A stretch of DNA of 64,000 nt from positions 1-64,000 of the forward strand of contig CALLMF010000018.1 of assembly GCA_938006335.1 (NCBI GenBank), given 5' to 3'. This DNA is from an uncultured Granulosicoccaceae bacterium (GTDB lineage: Bacteria; Pseudomonadota; Gammaproteobacteria; Granulosicoccales; Granulosicoccaceae). Under the pieces are notes generated by a model. That model was given only the letters and a program-made list of their open reading frames with translations, was not told where the DNA came from and searched no databases. Both the position numbers and the translations under genes were made by a program. Shown here piece after piece: positions 43,156 to 51,846 of this stretch; position 1 is the stretch's first letter, and the number at the start of each line of letters is the position of its first letter.

Positions 43156-44163
43156 GTGTCATCCATGAGCAATAGAACAGCCGCCATAATCGGCGGTGGT
43201 GTCATCGGTGGTGGTTGGGCTGCACGCTTCCTCCTGAACGGATGGGACGTACGTGTCTTCGATCCTTCAGCCGAGGCCGAGCGTCAGATCGGCGAAGTAC
43301 TCGACAACGCACGCGTGTCCTTGCCGCAACTTGCCGATGTGCCGATGCCTGCCGAGGGCCGCTTGAGTTTTGCAGGAGAGCTCGCCGCTGCCGTGGAAGG
43401 CGTGGACTGGATCCAGGAAAGCGTGCCCGAGCGCCTGGAGCTCAAGCACACCGTGTTCAGACAGATCCAGGAATACGCGCCAGCGACTGCGGTTTTAGGA
43501 TCGTCCACGTCCGGCTATACGCCGACAGCACTGCAGGAGAATGCGACCAACCCCGGGCAGATGCTGGTCGCGCATCCGTTCAATCCGGTGTACCTGCTTC
43601 CCCTGGTTGAAGTGGTGGCCAGTGCCGCGACAAACGTAGCCACCGTAGATACAGCCTGCGATCTGCTGACCTCGATTGGTATGAAGCCCTTGAAGGTGCG
43701 CAAGGAGATCGATGCGCATATCGCCGATCGGTTGCTGGAGGCGGTATGGCGTGAAGGTCTGTGGTTGATCAAGGACGGTGTAGCCACTACCGAAGAGCTC
43801 GATGACGCCATCCGCTACGGCTTTGGTTTGCGTTGGGCGCAGATGGGGTTGTTCGAGACCTACCGGGTGGCCGGTGGCGAGGCGGGTATGGCGCACTTCA
43901 TCGAGCAGTTTGGTCCTTGCCTTCAATGGCCGTGGACAAAACTGACCGACGTGCCGGAACTCACCGATGAGCTGGTTCACACCATCGCCAGCCAGTCCGA
44001 CGAGCAGTCGGGCATGTATTCCATACGAGAGCTCGAGCGCATTCGTGACGACAATCTTGTTGCGATGATGCGTGGCCTCAAGAAGACCAATTGGGGCGCT
44101 GGCCGATTGCTCAACGAGCACGACCAACGCTTGACCGACACTATCAACTGGACAGACCACTAG
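43156..44163 (+). CDS. lcdH: L-carnitine 3-dehydrogenase
   Basis: A 335-residue NAD-dependent dehydrogenase of the 3-hydroxyacyl-CoA dehydrogenase superfamily that oxidises L-carnitine to 3-dehydrocarnitine. It has the NAD loop GGGVIGGGW (about 13-21), the catalytic HPFNP at 140-144 and the long carnitine dehydrogenase C-terminal region with WAQMGLFETYRVAGGE. The frame can start at GTG 43156, directly after the BKACE stop, or ATG 43165; I keep the former. Length matches the single-domain bacterial enzyme with no thioesterase fusion. Confidence 0.92.
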   Translation: MSSMSNRTAAIIGGGVIGGGWAARFLLNGWDVRVFDPSAEAERQIGEVLDNARVSLPQLADVPMPAEGRLSFAGELAAAVEGVDWIQESVPERLELKHTVFRQIQEYAPATAVLGSSTSGYTPTALQENATNPGQMLVAHPFNPVYLLPLVEVVASAATNVATVDTACDLLTSIGMKPLKVRKEIDAHIADRLLEAVWREGLWLIKDGVATTEELDDAIRYGFGLRWAQMGLFETYRVAGGEAGMAHFIEQFGPCLQWPWTKLTDVPELTDELVHTIASQSDEQSGMYSIRELERIRDDNLVAMMRGLKKTNWGAGRLLNEHDQRLTDTINWTDH

Positions 44164-44172
44164 GCTCTCGCC

Positions 44173-45333
44173 ATGAACTTTGCCTTGTCCGAAGAGCAGG
44201 AACTCATCGTCTCGACCGTACGGGAGTTCTGCGAGAAGGAGCTCTACCCGCACGAGGCCGAGGTGGAACGCACCGGCGTCGTGCCCGCTGAATTCGCCGA
44301 CGAGATCAAGCAGAAGTGCAAGGACATCGGCTTCTATGCGGCGAACATGCCGGAAGCGGTTGGTGGCGGTGGCCTGAGTCACCTCGATTTCTGTCTGGTC
44401 GAGCGAGAACTCGGCCGTGCATCCATGGCCTTGAGTCACTTCTTCGGACGCCCGTCAGGCATCCTGATGGCGTGCACCGGCGAGCAGCGCGAAAAGTACC
44501 TCTTGCCTGCCGTCAGCGGCGAGCGCATGGATGCACTCGCCATGACCGAGCCGGATGCGGGCTCTGATGTGCGTGGCATGAAGTGCACGGCAAGGAAGCA
44601 AGGCGGCGACTGGATCGTCAACGGTAGCAAGCACTTCATCTCGCATGCAGACGTCGCCGACTTCGTGATCGTCTTTATCGCAACCGGCGAGGAAGACACG
44701 CCTCGCGGTATCAAGAAGAAGATCACCTGCTTTCTGGTGGACCGTGGTACGCCGGGCTTCGAGATCCTGCCTGGCTACGATTCGGTGTCGCATCGTGGGT
44801 ATCAGAACTGCCGCCTGCAGTTCGATGACTGTCGTCTTCCCGAGGCGCAGATACTCGGCGAGCTGCACGGTGGTTTCGACATCATGAACGAGTGGCTCTA
44901 CGGCACGCGCATCACGGTGGCTGCGATGTGTGTGGGGCGTGCGCGGCGCGTATTCGATCTTGCGTTGGCACATGCAGCGGAGCGCAAGCAGTTCGGGCAG
45001 GCCATCGGCAAGTTTCAGGGTGTTGGTTTCAAGCTTGCGGACATGATCACCGAGATCGATGCGGCGGATCTCCTGACGCTGTCCGCTGCATGGCGGCTGG
45101 ATCAGCACCTACCGACCAATCGCGAAATAGCCAGCGCCAAGCTGTACGCCTCGGAGATGCTTGCCAGGGTCACCGATGAGGCCATACAGGTCTTCGGTGG
45201 CATGGGCCTGATGAGCGATCTCCCGCTGGAGCGCTTCTGGCGCGATGCACGGGTGGAGCGAATCTGGGATGGCACGTCCGAGATTCAGCGTCACATCATC
45301 AGTCGTGAGTTGCTCAGGCCACTGGGCGCCTGA
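44173..45333 (+). CDS. Acyl-CoA dehydrogenase, probable gamma-butyrobetainyl-CoA dehydrogenase
   Basis: A 386-residue FAD enzyme with the full acyl-CoA dehydrogenase fold: helical N domain, beta domain with AMTEPDAGSDVRGMK, and C-terminal RKQFGQAIGKFQGV and QVFGGMG. The operon suggests it introduces the double bond into gamma-butyrobetainyl-CoA (or reduces crotonobetainyl-CoA). Where medium-chain enzymes have the catalytic Glu (YEGTS), this protein has Asp366 (WDGTS). E. coli CaiA also lacks Glu there. It is not closely CaiA-like in its other segments. Confidence 0.85.
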   Translation: MNFALSEEQELIVSTVREFCEKELYPHEAEVERTGVVPAEFADEIKQKCKDIGFYAANMPEAVGGGGLSHLDFCLVERELGRASMALSHFFGRPSGILMACTGEQREKYLLPAVSGERMDALAMTEPDAGSDVRGMKCTARKQGGDWIVNGSKHFISHADVADFVIVFIATGEEDTPRGIKKKITCFLVDRGTPGFEILPGYDSVSHRGYQNCRLQFDDCRLPEAQILGELHGGFDIMNEWLYGTRITVAAMCVGRARRVFDLALAHAAERKQFGQAIGKFQGVGFKLADMITEIDAADLLTLSAAWRLDQHLPTNREIASAKLYASEMLARVTDEAIQVFGGMGLMSDLPLERFWRDARVERIWDGTSEIQRHIISRELLRPLGA

Positions 45334-45344
45334 CTGAACCCTCC

Positions 45345-47414
45345 ATGAGCGTTGAGCACAAGGGTCTCGGCAGGCTGCTTCGCCCCACGAGCATTGCCAT
45401 CGTCGGTGGTGCCTGGGCTCGCAATGTGGTCGAGCAGTGTCTGCGGATGCAGTACACCGGTGAGATATGGCCGGTGCACCCTGGCCTCGATGAGGTGCAT
45501 GGCATCCCTTGCTATCGATCGGTGGAGCAACTCCCTTACGCACCGGATGCGACGTTTATCGGTGTAAACCGTGATCTCACAGTTGACATCGTCCGATCTC
45601 TCGCTGCCATGGGCGCGGGAGGAGCGGTGTGCTTTGCGTCCGGCTTCAGTGAGGCTGCCGCCGAGGATCAGCACGGTGCGACATTGCAAGCTGAACTCCT
45701 TGAGGCGGCCAGGGACCTCACCATCATTGGTCCGAACTGCTATGGCCTGATCAACTACCTCGACGGCGCTTTGCTTTGGCCGGATCAACACGGCGGCACG
45801 CGCGTAACCGGCGGTGTCGGTATCGTTACCCAGTCCTCGAATATCGCCATCAACCTGACCATGCAGCGTCGTGGGCTACCCATCGCCTATGTGATGACCG
45901 CAGGCAATCAGGCGCAGGTCAGTCTTGCCGACATGGCCAATGCCCTGCTGGATGACGAGCGTGTCTCCGCCATCGGTTTGCACGTGGAGGGCTTTGGAGA
46001 GGTTGCTGCATGGCATGAGCTTGCGCTGAAGGCCAAGGCGCGAGGCGTGGGCGTGGTGGTGATCAAGGCCGGGACGACAGAGCAATCGCAAGCGGCCATG
46101 GTGTCACATACCAACTCCTTGTCAGGCACCGAGGCATCGGCTGATGCGTTGTTGGAGCGACTGGGCCTTGCGCGTGTCCACTCGGTACCGGCCTTTCTTG
46201 AAGCACTCAAGTTGCTACATGTCTGTGGCCCCTTGGCGCAGAACACCATCGCCTCGTTGAGCTGTTCCGGTGGTGAGGCCGGTCTGATGGCGGACTCCGT
46301 AGGTGACAGACCGTTGGTGTTTCCACCACTCGATGTAAGACAGCAGGATGCCTTGCGAGCAGCGCTTGGCCCGAAGGTCGCACTCGCCAATCCCCTGGAC
46401 TATCACACCTACATCTGGGGTGACATCGAGGCGATGACGGCGTGTTTCGCTGCCATGCTGCAAACACCGGCCGCGATGACGTTTCTGGTCATCGACTTTC
46501 CGCGCAACGATACGTGCAGCGACGACAGCTGGTGGGTCGCGGTCGAGGCGCTATTGGCGGCCAAGGCGCAGACAGGCGCGACGGTCGCCTTGCTGGCGAC
46601 ACTCCCCGAAACACTGCCTGAAGCGGTTGCCCTGCACGCGATGTCCCAGGGTGTCCCTGCATTCGGCGGTGTACAAGAAGCGTTGGATGCGGTGGTGGCT
46701 GCCGCTTTCATCGGTTCGCACACGAGCTGTGGATTGCCAGTGTTGCAGTCGCGCGACGCACCTTTGACCACAGCCGTGTTGTCCGAACACGACGCCAAGG
46801 CACAATTGGGAGCGTACGGCCTGCCAGTGGCCAACGCGATCACGGTGTCCTCGATTGAACACGCGATCACCGCAAGCGGCGTTACCGGCTTTCCGCTGGT
46901 GGTCAAGGTGTCGGGGGCAGCGCACAAGACGGAGCAGGGCGGTGTCGTGCTGAACGTCACGACCAAAGCTGCACTCGTTGAACATTGCACTCGCTTGTTC
47001 ATGCAAGCCGACGAACTGCTGGTTGAGCCTTACTTTGGCAATGCCGTTGCCGAGCTGTTGATCGGTGTGGTGCGTGAGCCCGATGGCCTGTTCAGGCTGA
47101 CCGTGGGTGCCGGGGGCGTGCTTGCCGAGCTATTGCACGATACCCTGTCTCTGTTGCTGCCCGTGTCTGACGAGCAGTTGCAGGCAAGGATGCAGGCCTT
47201 GAAGATATACCCACTTCTCAACGGATACCGCGGGCAGGTACGTGCGGAGATGTCCTCGGTGTATCAGGCCATCACGCAGTTGTGTCAATGGGTCGAAGCC
47301 CATCATGCGGATCTGGTAGAAGCCGAGATCAATCCCCTGCTGTGCCTTGAAGACAGAGCAGTCGTTGTTGATGCCCTGATCACGGCGTCGGACTCACTAC
47401 GGACATCATCATGA
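45345..47414 (+). CDS. ADP-forming acid-CoA ligase (acetate-CoA ligase family)
   Basis: A 689-residue fused enzyme with the ADP-forming acyl-CoA synthetase order: CoA-binding domain (about 10-130), succinyl-CoA-ligase-like domains (about 150-440), and a C-terminal ATP-grasp domain (about 470-685). The phospho-carrying His is His255 in MVSHTNSLSG; the grasp region holds FPLVVKVSG and HKTEQGGV. The reaction is reversible: acid + ATP + CoA to acyl-CoA + ADP + Pi. In this operon likely substrates are gamma-butyrobetaine, carnitine or betaine. It takes the place of an AMP-forming CaiC-type ligase. Its end overlaps the next gene (ATGA). Confidence 0.9.
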   Translation: MSVEHKGLGRLLRPTSIAIVGGAWARNVVEQCLRMQYTGEIWPVHPGLDEVHGIPCYRSVEQLPYAPDATFIGVNRDLTVDIVRSLAAMGAGGAVCFASGFSEAAAEDQHGATLQAELLEAARDLTIIGPNCYGLINYLDGALLWPDQHGGTRVTGGVGIVTQSSNIAINLTMQRRGLPIAYVMTAGNQAQVSLADMANALLDDERVSAIGLHVEGFGEVAAWHELALKAKARGVGVVVIKAGTTEQSQAAMVSHTNSLSGTEASADALLERLGLARVHSVPAFLEALKLLHVCGPLAQNTIASLSCSGGEAGLMADSVGDRPLVFPPLDVRQQDALRAALGPKVALANPLDYHTYIWGDIEAMTACFAAMLQTPAAMTFLVIDFPRNDTCSDDSWWVAVEALLAAKAQTGATVALLATLPETLPEAVALHAMSQGVPAFGGVQEALDAVVAAAFIGSHTSCGLPVLQSRDAPLTTAVLSEHDAKAQLGAYGLPVANAITVSSIEHAITASGVTGFPLVVKVSGAAHKTEQGGVVLNVTTKAALVEHCTRLFMQADELLVEPYFGNAVAELLIGVVREPDGLFRLTVGAGGVLAELLHDTLSLLLPVSDEQLQARMQALKIYPLLNGYRGQVRAEMSSVYQAITQLCQWVEAHHADLVEAEINPLLCLEDRAVVVDALITASDSLRTSS

Positions 47415-48211
47415 GTATCACCTCCACTAGCACCGATCCCATCAAGGTCCACCGTAACAACGGCATCCTGGAAGTCACGATAGACCGACCCACGGCCAAT
47501 GCCATCGATCTTGCGACCAGTCGCATCATGGGAGAAGTCTTCATGGACTTCCGTGATGACCCCGAGATGCGCGTCGCCATATTGCGTGCAGAGGGAGAGA
47601 AGTTCTTCTGCCCTGGATGGGATCTGAAGGCCGCGGCAGGCGGTGATGCAGTCGACGGTGACTACGGTATCGGTGGCTTTGGTGGCCTGCAGGAGCTTGG
47701 CAACCTCAACAAGCCCGTGATCTGTGCGGTCAACGGCATCTGCTGTGGAGGCGGTCTTGAGCTTGCCTTGTCCTGCGACCTGATCCTGGCGTCAAGCGCG
47801 GCGAGCTTTGCCTTGCCGGAGATCAACTCCGGCACGGTCGCTGACGCGGCATCCATCAAGTTGCCCAAGCGAATTCCGTATCACGTGGCGATGGACCTGT
47901 TGCTTACCGGGCGATGGTTTGATGCCGAGGAAGCGCTACGCTGGGGATTGCTGAAGGAAATCTGCGAGCCGACCGAATTGCTCGCCAGGACACGGGCGCT
48001 TGCGGCCTTGCTCGCGTCCGGACCACCGTTGGTGTATGCCGCCATCAAGGAAATCGTCAGGGAAGCGGAAGACACGAAGTTTCAGGATGCGCTCAACAAG
48101 GTCTCCAAGCGGCAGCTCGCCACGGTAGACACGCTCTACAGCTCCGAGGATCAGCTCGAGGGTGCACGCGCGTTTGCGCAAAAGCGCGACCCGGTGTGGA
48201 AGGGGCGCTAG
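47411..48211 (+). CDS. caiD: Crotonobetainyl-CoA hydratase (CaiD-like)
   Basis: A 266-residue crotonase that should hydrate crotonobetainyl-CoA to L-carnitinyl-CoA. As recalled from the E. coli protein, close matches to CaiD include ILEVTIDRPTANAID, MGEVFMDFRDDPEMRVAI, AGWDLKAAA-like PGWDLKAAA, and the C-terminal AQKRDPVWKGR. The two catalytic glutamates are kept at 117 (GGGLELA) and 137 (FALPE), corresponding to CaiD Glu111 and Glu131. Last gene of the operon; the convergent uup gene ends six bases further on. Confidence 0.93.
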   Translation: MSITSTSTDPIKVHRNNGILEVTIDRPTANAIDLATSRIMGEVFMDFRDDPEMRVAILRAEGEKFFCPGWDLKAAAGGDAVDGDYGIGGFGGLQELGNLNKPVICAVNGICCGGGLELALSCDLILASSAASFALPEINSGTVADAASIKLPKRIPYHVAMDLLLTGRWFDAEEALRWGLLKEICEPTELLARTRALAALLASGPPLVYAAIKEIVREAEDTKFQDALNKVSKRQLATVDTLYSSEDQLEGARAFAQKRDPVWKGR

Positions 48212-48216
48212 GTCTA

Positions 48217-50205
48217 TCAGCTTGTCGCCTGGGCCTCCAGCTCATCCCATCTCGCATACAGTCGATCCAGCTCCGCCTGAATGCGGGCGCCTTCCTCCAA
48301 CGTCTTCTTCGATGCATCGGCATCGTCAAAGAACCCCGGTGCATTGATCACCTCGTTCAGTGCAGCCTGATCGGCTTCGCACCTGGCAATCTCGTCGGGT
48401 AGCTGTTCGAGCTCGCGTGCCAGTTTGTAGCTGAGCTTGTTTCCGGCTGCGGGCTTGTTTGCTGTGGGTGCGCTACTTGTTGATGCTGATTTCGAGGCAC
48501 TGCTTGAGGTTGCAGATGAGCTGCTCTGGTCCTCGTCATTGACAAAAGGATTCCGTAGTGAAGGGTTGGACCTGGCTTCGCGCTCGAAGTCTTCCCAGCC
48601 ACCGGCAATTTCGACGAACCTGCCGTCGCCCTGGAAAACGAGGCTACGGGTCACCGTGTTCTCGAGTAGCGCACGGTCGTGGCTGATCAACAACACGGTG
48701 CCGGGGTACTCGGCCAGCATGTGCTCGAGCAGTTCGAGTGTTTCGATGTCGAGATCGTTGCTGGGCTCATCGAGTACCAGTACGTTCGATGGCTTGGCAA
48801 ACAGTCGTGCCAGTACCAGCCGGCCAAGCTCTCCACCAGAGAGTGCGGTGATGGGGCCACGCGCACGCGCCGGTTGAAACAGGAAGTCCTGCAGGTAGCT
48901 CATGATGTGGCGCTCACCACCGTTGAGCTGCACGGTGTCGCGTCCGCCACTGACGTTGTCCGCCGCGCTCTTGTTCGGATCCAGCACGTCGCGGTGTTGA
49001 TCAAGATAGGCGATCTGCAACTCGGTGCCTTCGCGTACGCTGCCTTGCGTGGGTGCAAGCTCGCCCAGCATCAGTTTTACCAGCGTGGACTTGCCGCAAC
49101 CGTTCGGACCGATCAGACCGATACGGTCGCCGCGTTGTACCAGCAGGTCAATCGGCGCGACGATGGTGCGGCCATCTGCCGCAAAGCCGATACCTTCGGT
49201 TTCGATGACGCGCTTGCCGGACTTGCCGGCCACGTTTGCGGTGAGTTTTGCGGTGCCCTGTACATCGCGTCGTGCCTTGCGTACCTCGCGCAACTTCTGC
49301 AAGGCGCGTACACGGCCTTCGTTGCGTGTTCGGCGCGCCTTGATACCCTGACGTATCCAGACTTCCTCGCGTGCGAGTTCCTTGTCGGCTTCGGCGAATG
49401 CGGTGGCTTCTGCCTCCAGTGCCTCGCGCTTGAGTTCGCGGTAGCGGTGGTAGTCACCGGGCCAGTCGGATATCTGCCCGCGGTCTATCTCGACGATACG
49501 CGTGGCCACGCGATCGAGAAATGCCCGGTCGTGGGTGACGAACAATACTGCGCAGGAGAGTCCGGCGATGGTCTTCTCGAGCTCGGCTACCGCGCCGATG
49601 TCGAGGTGGTTGGTGGGCTCGTCCAGCAACAGGATGTCTGGCTGCGCAACAATGGCTCGTGCCAGCAACACACGCCGCTTCATGCCTCCGGATAGTGGCG
49701 CGACCTGGGTGTCTGCCTGTAGCCCGAGTTTGGTCAGTGTGCGGTCCACGTCATTGGCAAGTGACCAGCCATCGACCGCATCAACCTTGTCCTGGAGGCG
49801 GGCGAGTCTGTCACTCACATCCTTGCCGGCAACAAGCTCGGCCGTCGTCGCGTGATAGTCGGCGAGGAGCTTGCCGGCTTCATCAAGCCCGCTGGCAACG
49901 ACGGAGTACACGTCGCCATCGAGATCCTTGGGGACCGCCTGTGGCATGGCCGCCACCTTGAGCCCGGTACTGCGCACGATCTCGCCAGTGTCCGGTTGCA
50001 AGGTCGCCGCAACCAGTTTCAGTAGCGTCGACTTGCCTTCGCCGTTGCGTCCGACAAGCGCAACGCGTTCGCCACGCTCGATGGATACATTGGCGCCGTC
50101 GAGCAAGGGTGTGGCACCGAACGCGATGCGCACGTTGCTGAGTCTGATAAGACTGATGGGTGTGTTTCTCGGGTAACAGGTTGTCCGGAGACGGCCACAT
50201 CCCAT
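48217..50205 (-). CDS. uup: ABC-F ATPase Uup-like
   Basis: A 662-residue soluble protein with two ABC ATPase domains: Walker A GRNGEGKS and GPNGCGKS, signatures LSGGMKRR and LSGGELGR, no membrane parts. The Uup-type C-terminal coiled coil (about 600-660) has LSYKLARELEQLPDEIARCEAD. ABC-F proteins act on ribosomes or nucleic acids; Uup is linked with transposon excision and DNA structure handling. The first start is ATG 50205, but family similarity begins only at ISLIRLSNV, about 17 residues in, where the codon is ATC; a non-standard start cannot be excluded. Confidence 0.92.
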   Translation of the reverse strand: MGCGRLRTTCYPRNTPISLIRLSNVRIAFGATPLLDGANVSIERGERVALVGRNGEGKSTLLKLVAATLQPDTGEIVRSTGLKVAAMPQAVPKDLDGDVYSVVASGLDEAGKLLADYHATTAELVAGKDVSDRLARLQDKVDAVDGWSLANDVDRTLTKLGLQADTQVAPLSGGMKRRVLLARAIVAQPDILLLDEPTNHLDIGAVAELEKTIAGLSCAVLFVTHDRAFLDRVATRIVEIDRGQISDWPGDYHRYRELKREALEAEATAFAEADKELAREEVWIRQGIKARRTRNEGRVRALQKLREVRKARRDVQGTAKLTANVAGKSGKRVIETEGIGFAADGRTIVAPIDLLVQRGDRIGLIGPNGCGKSTLVKLMLGELAPTQGSVREGTELQIAYLDQHRDVLDPNKSAADNVSGGRDTVQLNGGERHIMSYLQDFLFQPARARGPITALSGGELGRLVLARLFAKPSNVLVLDEPSNDLDIETLELLEHMLAEYPGTVLLISHDRALLENTVTRSLVFQGDGRFVEIAGGWEDFEREARSNPSLRNPFVNDEDQSSSSATSSSASKSASTSSAPTANKPAAGNKLSYKLARELEQLPDEIARCEADQAALNEVINAPGFFDDADASKKTLEEGARIQAELDRLYARWDELEAQATS

Positions 50206-50245
50206 CGTGTGATGGTGGGCATCGCCGTGAGGTGTGCTTGTTCGC

Positions 50246-51763
50246 CTAGCGGCGAGTCACTGATCCGAGCACGCCACGCATCACACGCGTCGCGAGCTTG
50301 TTGCTCAATGAGCGTACGAAGGTCTTGGCGGCGGCTTCTGCCAAGGTTTGTCGGCCGCGCCCACGGGGTCGTGATGCGCGTTCCTGAGCCTTCTGCTCCT
50401 TGAGCAGAAGCTTCTCCATGGATTTTCGTTCCTTCTCTGCCGCTGCCATCTGCAACTGCAATTCGGCTTGCTGTGATTGTTTTTCGACACGGTTTTCGAG
50501 TAGCTCGTAGGCGGATTCACGATCCACCGACGTGTCGTAACGACCGGCGACGGGGCTCGACTGCATGACCTTGGCGCGCTCCTCGTCAGTGGCGGGACCG
50601 ATGCGCGAGCTGGGTGGGCTCATCAGCGTCTTCTCGACGATGCTGGGTGTGCCGTCTTCCTGCAGTACGGATACCAGAGCCTCACCGACACCGAGTTGTG
50701 TGATCACCTCTTCGGTATCGAAGGCATCATTTTTTCGAAGCGTTTGCGCGGCGACCTTTACCGCCTTCTGGTCGCGGGGCGTGAATGCACGCAATGCATG
50801 CTGAATACGATTGCCAAGCTGGCCCAGCACCGAGTCCGGAACATCCAGCGGGTTCTGACTGATGAAGTACACGCCGACACCCTTGGATCGAATCAACTTG
50901 ACGACAGTTTCTATCTTGTCGACCAGTGCCTTGGGCGCGTCGTTGAACAACAAGTGCGCTTCATCAAAGAAGAACACGAACTTCGGCTTGTCCAGGTCGC
51001 CGACCTCCGGTAGTTCCTCAAAGAGTTCGGACAGCAGCCACATCAGGAAGGTGGCATAGAGTCGCGGTTGTGTCATCAGTTGCCGAGCGTCGAGTACGTT
51101 GACGAAACCGCGCCCGTCGTAGGTCGTGCGCATCAGGTCTGTCAACTCGAGTGCGGGTTCGCCGAAGAAGTCGTCCGCACCTTCGTCCTCGAGCACCAGC
51201 AGGCGGCGTTGAATTGCACCAACGCTCGCCGATGTCACGTTGCCGTAGTCATCGGCAACGGTCTTGCGATTGTCTGCCAGAAACTTCAGCGTGGCTTGAA
51301 GATCCTTGAGGTCCAGCATCAACATGCCTTCGTCGTCTGCAAAGCGGAAGGCGATGCTGAGGATACCTTCCTGGGTTTCGTTCAGATCCAGCAGGCGCGA
51401 TAACAAAGCGGGCCCCATGTCAGTGACCGTGGCACGTATGGGATGGCCGGTCTTGCCGGCAAGATCCCACAACACCGTTGGATTGGCACCGAAGCTGAAG
51501 TTCTCGATGCCGATGGTCTCGACCCGTTCGTCGATCTTCGGGTGCGGTTTGCCTGCCTGGGAGATGCCGGATAGATCGCCCTTGACGTCAGCCATGAAGG
51601 TGGGCACACCGAGCTTGGACAATCCTTCGGCGAGGACTTGCAGGCTGACCGTCTTCCCGGTGCCGGTGGCGCCGGCAATCATGCCGTGACGATTCGCGTA
51701 GCGCGCCAGTAGCGTGACCTGATCTTCACCTTTACCAAGCAACACGCTGGTCTGATCGCTCAT
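50246..51763 (-). CDS. YjgR/DUF853-type HerA-like ATPase
   Basis: A 505-residue P-loop ATPase of the HerA/FtsK superclass with Walker A GATGTGKT at 31-38, Walker B-like FVFFFDEAHLLF, and the conserved GLG-like GVYFISQNPLDVPDSVLGQLGNRIQHALRAFTP block. A charged helical region of about 60 residues follows. The ATG at 51763 has AGGAG ten bases upstream; the upstream extension is read through another gene's tail. The physiological role of the YjgR family is unknown. Confidence 0.9.
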   Translation of the reverse strand: MSDQTSVLLGKGEDQVTLLARYANRHGMIAGATGTGKTVSLQVLAEGLSKLGVPTFMADVKGDLSGISQAGKPHPKIDERVETIGIENFSFGANPTVLWDLAGKTGHPIRATVTDMGPALLSRLLDLNETQEGILSIAFRFADDEGMLMLDLKDLQATLKFLADNRKTVADDYGNVTSASVGAIQRRLLVLEDEGADDFFGEPALELTDLMRTTYDGRGFVNVLDARQLMTQPRLYATFLMWLLSELFEELPEVGDLDKPKFVFFFDEAHLLFNDAPKALVDKIETVVKLIRSKGVGVYFISQNPLDVPDSVLGQLGNRIQHALRAFTPRDQKAVKVAAQTLRKNDAFDTEEVITQLGVGEALVSVLQEDGTPSIVEKTLMSPPSSRIGPATDEERAKVMQSSPVAGRYDTSVDRESAYELLENRVEKQSQQAELQLQMAAAEKERKSMEKLLLKEQKAQERASRPRGRGRQTLAEAAAKTFVRSLSNKLATRVMRGVLGSVTRR

Positions 51764-51846
51764 TGCCGTCGGCTCCTGTTGCCGTCCCGAAGTGAGTGCA
51801 TGATAGCGAAGCGCAGCCCCTTGTCGTAGCGAGCTGGCTGACACCA

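Noticed and set aside
45345..47414. AMP-forming CaiC-type ligase
   Set aside because: Domain order and the phospho-His and ATP-grasp segments are those of ADP-forming synthetases; the AMP-forming signature is absent.
48679..49695. 338-codon plus-strand open frame
   Set aside because: Antisense to uup; no motif and low-complexity composition.
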